From an uncultured Spirochaetales bacterium (GTDB taxonomy: Bacteria > Spirochaetota > Spirochaetia > Sphaerochaetales > Sphaerochaetaceae): 64,000 bases of DNA. A program made the translations under genes and the position numbers. Within the stretch, counting starts at the first letter, position 1; each line of letters opens with the position of its first letter. Location of the stretch: the NCBI GenBank assembly GCA_949293335.1, contig CASFDA010000029.1:91192-155191 (forward strand). The letters run 5' to 3'. Shown in pieces: positions 63,093-64,000 of the stretch. The notes beneath the pieces were generated by a model. The model was given only the letters and a program-made list of their open reading frames with translations, searched no databases and was not told the origin of the DNA.

Positions 63093-63785
63093 TCAATTAG
63101 ATGGTGTAAGCAATTTAACGATATCTGCAAAATCATAAGTAACGTTGTTGGACTTCACTGTAACACTGCCTGTTGATGCAGTCAGATTTGCAGAATATCC
63201 CTCAAGAACAGCAATTGCAGTTGGTTCAGTTACTTCAGAATCACCTTCACCTGTTGTTGTAAGTGTGATCTCAACTTCTTTTTCACCAAAAAAAGGAGCC
63301 TTAAAGCCATTGATATCAACAGTTATGCCAGCAAGCTTCTCGTATCCTTCTCCACTCTGGTCATCAGATAGCTGGAGGTCTTTTCCTGCAAATGTGAAGT
63401 CTTTTCCCGTAAATGTATTATCAGAAACAGTACCAGTCACGGTAAGAGTGATATTACCGTTTACGAGGCGATGATTTGTCTTGTCCACACCACCCTCTCC
63501 AATTTCGCCATTGTACCTATGATTTGTTGCAGTATATGTAAATACTATTTTTGCACTATCATCTCCTGCAGCAGGTGTATAAACAGCATCTAGGTTTGAA
63601 ATCTCTTCAGTGTCAGCTTTCAAAGCAGAATTGATTTCACTGAAGATGTGCTTAGTTGCAAAATTGTTGAAATAAGCAACTACCTGAGATGTCTTAAGAT
63701 CGCTAGGAGCCTGTGTTGCGTTGTCACAGGAAGCAAAAGAGAAGACCATAAGAACTGCTAGAAGTACAGCAAATACCTTTTTCAT
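63093..63785 (-). CDS. Hypothetical lipoprotein
   Basis: 230 residues from the ATG at 63785 (AAGGAGG seven bases upstream); the longer frame is rejected. Signal with lipobox F-A-S-C (VFAVLLAVLMVFSFASCDNA). The mature domain is threonine-rich, with beta-strand repeats (ITLTVTGTVSDNTFTGKDF, VEITLTTTGEGDSEVTE). No family was recognised. A run of ten G on this strand stands next to a TATTAT -10 box about 30 bp upstream, so expression might vary with tract length. An IS3-type element begins 49 bp upstream. Confidence 0.62.
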   Translation of the reverse strand: MKKVFAVLLAVLMVFSFASCDNATQAPSDLKTSQVVAYFNNFATKHIFSEINSALKADTEEISNLDAVYTPAAGDDSAKIVFTYTATNHRYNGEIGEGGVDKTNHRLVNGNITLTVTGTVSDNTFTGKDFTFAGKDLQLSDDQSGEGYEKLAGITVDINGFKAPFFGEKEVEITLTTTGEGDSEVTEPTAIAVLEGYSANLTASTGSVTVKSNNVTYDFADIVKLLTPSN

Positions 63786-63812
63786 AATTTCCTCCTTGAA
63801 ACAGGTATGCAT

Positions 63813-63828
63813 ATAATACCCCCCCCCC
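63813..63828 (-). promoter_or_regulatory. Poly-G tract adjoining the -10 box of the lipoprotein gene
   Basis: On the minus strand ten G (63828-63819) stand directly before TATTAT (63818-63813), a good -10 box. Its start point would give a ~20-nt leader with AGGAGG. The tract therefore occupies the promoter spacer. No good -35 is visible beyond it, because IS sequence begins six bases past the tract. Confidence 0.5.
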
Positions 63829-63833
63829 GCTTT

Positions 63834-64000
63834 TGAACTGACCCCCGAAAGGTAGACACTTGAGCATTCCTTTTTTAGTGGACACAGAAAAACAAGGGTA
63901 TAACATTCTAAGGAGGGGAAATGCCCAAAAGGTATTCAAGGCAATTTCGTAAGATGGTTGCGGAACTAATTTGTGTCCAAAATGAGGGAACAATTAAGAC
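63834..64000 (+). mobile_element. Left end of an IS3-family insertion sequence (cut by window edge)
   Basis: TGAACTGACCCCCGAAAGG followed by TAGACA is very close to the terminal inverted repeat of IS3/IS150-group elements (TGTACTGACCCCCxAAAGTTAGAC). The transposase orfA starts 87 bp in, with AAGGAGGGG before its ATG. The element runs out of the window. Confidence 0.8.
63921..64000 (+). CDS. IS3-family transposase orfA (5' part)
   Basis: MPKRYSRQFRKMVAELICV and the next few codons are the beginning of an IS3-family OrfA, a small HTH-type DNA-binding protein. OrfAB, the transposase proper, is expected from a frameshift into orfB outside the window. The Shine-Dalgarno is AAGGAGGGG. Confidence 0.78.
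   Translation, partial: MPKRYSRQFRKMVAELICVQNEGTIK

Overview
The window is a single chromosomal stretch, dense in genes on both strands, with a moderate G+C content that I estimate by eye at about 43-45%. The gene set suggests a host-associated spirochaete of the Sphaerochaeta/Treponema kind. The evidence is an alanyl-tRNA synthetase without its C-terminal domain, a long serine hydroxymethyltransferase, a family II CBS-DRTGG pyrophosphatase, many short beta-barrel-like and lipoprotein genes, and a secreted bile-salt-hydrolase-type enzyme. This assignment is inference; no rRNA is present to settle it.

Layout. 1-4.1 kb: the 3' end of exonuclease I, an AI-2E-type permease, and prfA-prmC. 4.1-5.8 kb: a small accessory patch with a DUF4160/DUF2442 pair, the cut-off start of an IS110 transposase, and an unexplained long hairpin RNA or terminator. 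5.9-13.2 kb: the bifunctional (p)ppGpp enzyme, pyrophosphatase, RpiB, a HAD phosphatase and two rRNA methyltransferases. 13.3-18.2 kb: an XRE regulator, then aconitase-isocitrate dehydrogenase facing citrate synthase, which together make 2-oxoglutarate. The dehydrogenase carries NAD-type, not NADP-type, cofactor residues. 18.5-24.5 kb: a large TPR/SUFU/Imm33-like protein, CorA, and two exporters. 24.5-30.8 kb: a tight reverse-strand operon glyA - dihydropyrimidinase - HAD/cytidine-deaminase fusion - phospholipase D-like lipoprotein - two envelope proteins. 30.9-33.5 kb: infA, an Smr protein, a CBS-ACT protein and an alkyltransferase.

33.6-35.9 kb is a second accessory patch, directly downstream of tRNA-Arg(CCU). 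It holds a DUF4258/YgiT-zinc-finger toxin-antitoxin-like pair, duplicated tRNA-tail/terminator sequence, IS-end-like repeats and transposase debris. It is followed by a TetR gene with two tandem perfect palindromes running right up to its ATG, and a heterodimeric ABC exporter. 40-50 kb: topoisomerase I, envelope proteins, S4, thioredoxin, YchF, HflX and RlmN. 49.6-52.1 kb: a zinc/manganese-type uptake system whose ATPase carries an N-terminal DUF1893 domain. 52-58.3 kb: AlaRS, a divergent DprA-like protein, a PanE-like protein, and a divergent ArsR / HMA chaperone / P1B-ATPase metal-efflux module. 58.3-64 kb: the secreted Ntn hydrolase, PurU, surface lipoproteins, and the left end of an IS3-family element next to a ten-base homopolymer just upstream of the -10 of a lipoprotein gene.

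The most interesting points are the DUF1893-ABC ATPase fusion, the TPR-SUFU-DUF2185 protein, the HAD-cytidine deaminase fusion, the predicted NAD-specific isocitrate dehydrogenase, the TetR operator/leaderless promoter, the poly-G promoter, and the layered repeats after tRNA-Arg.
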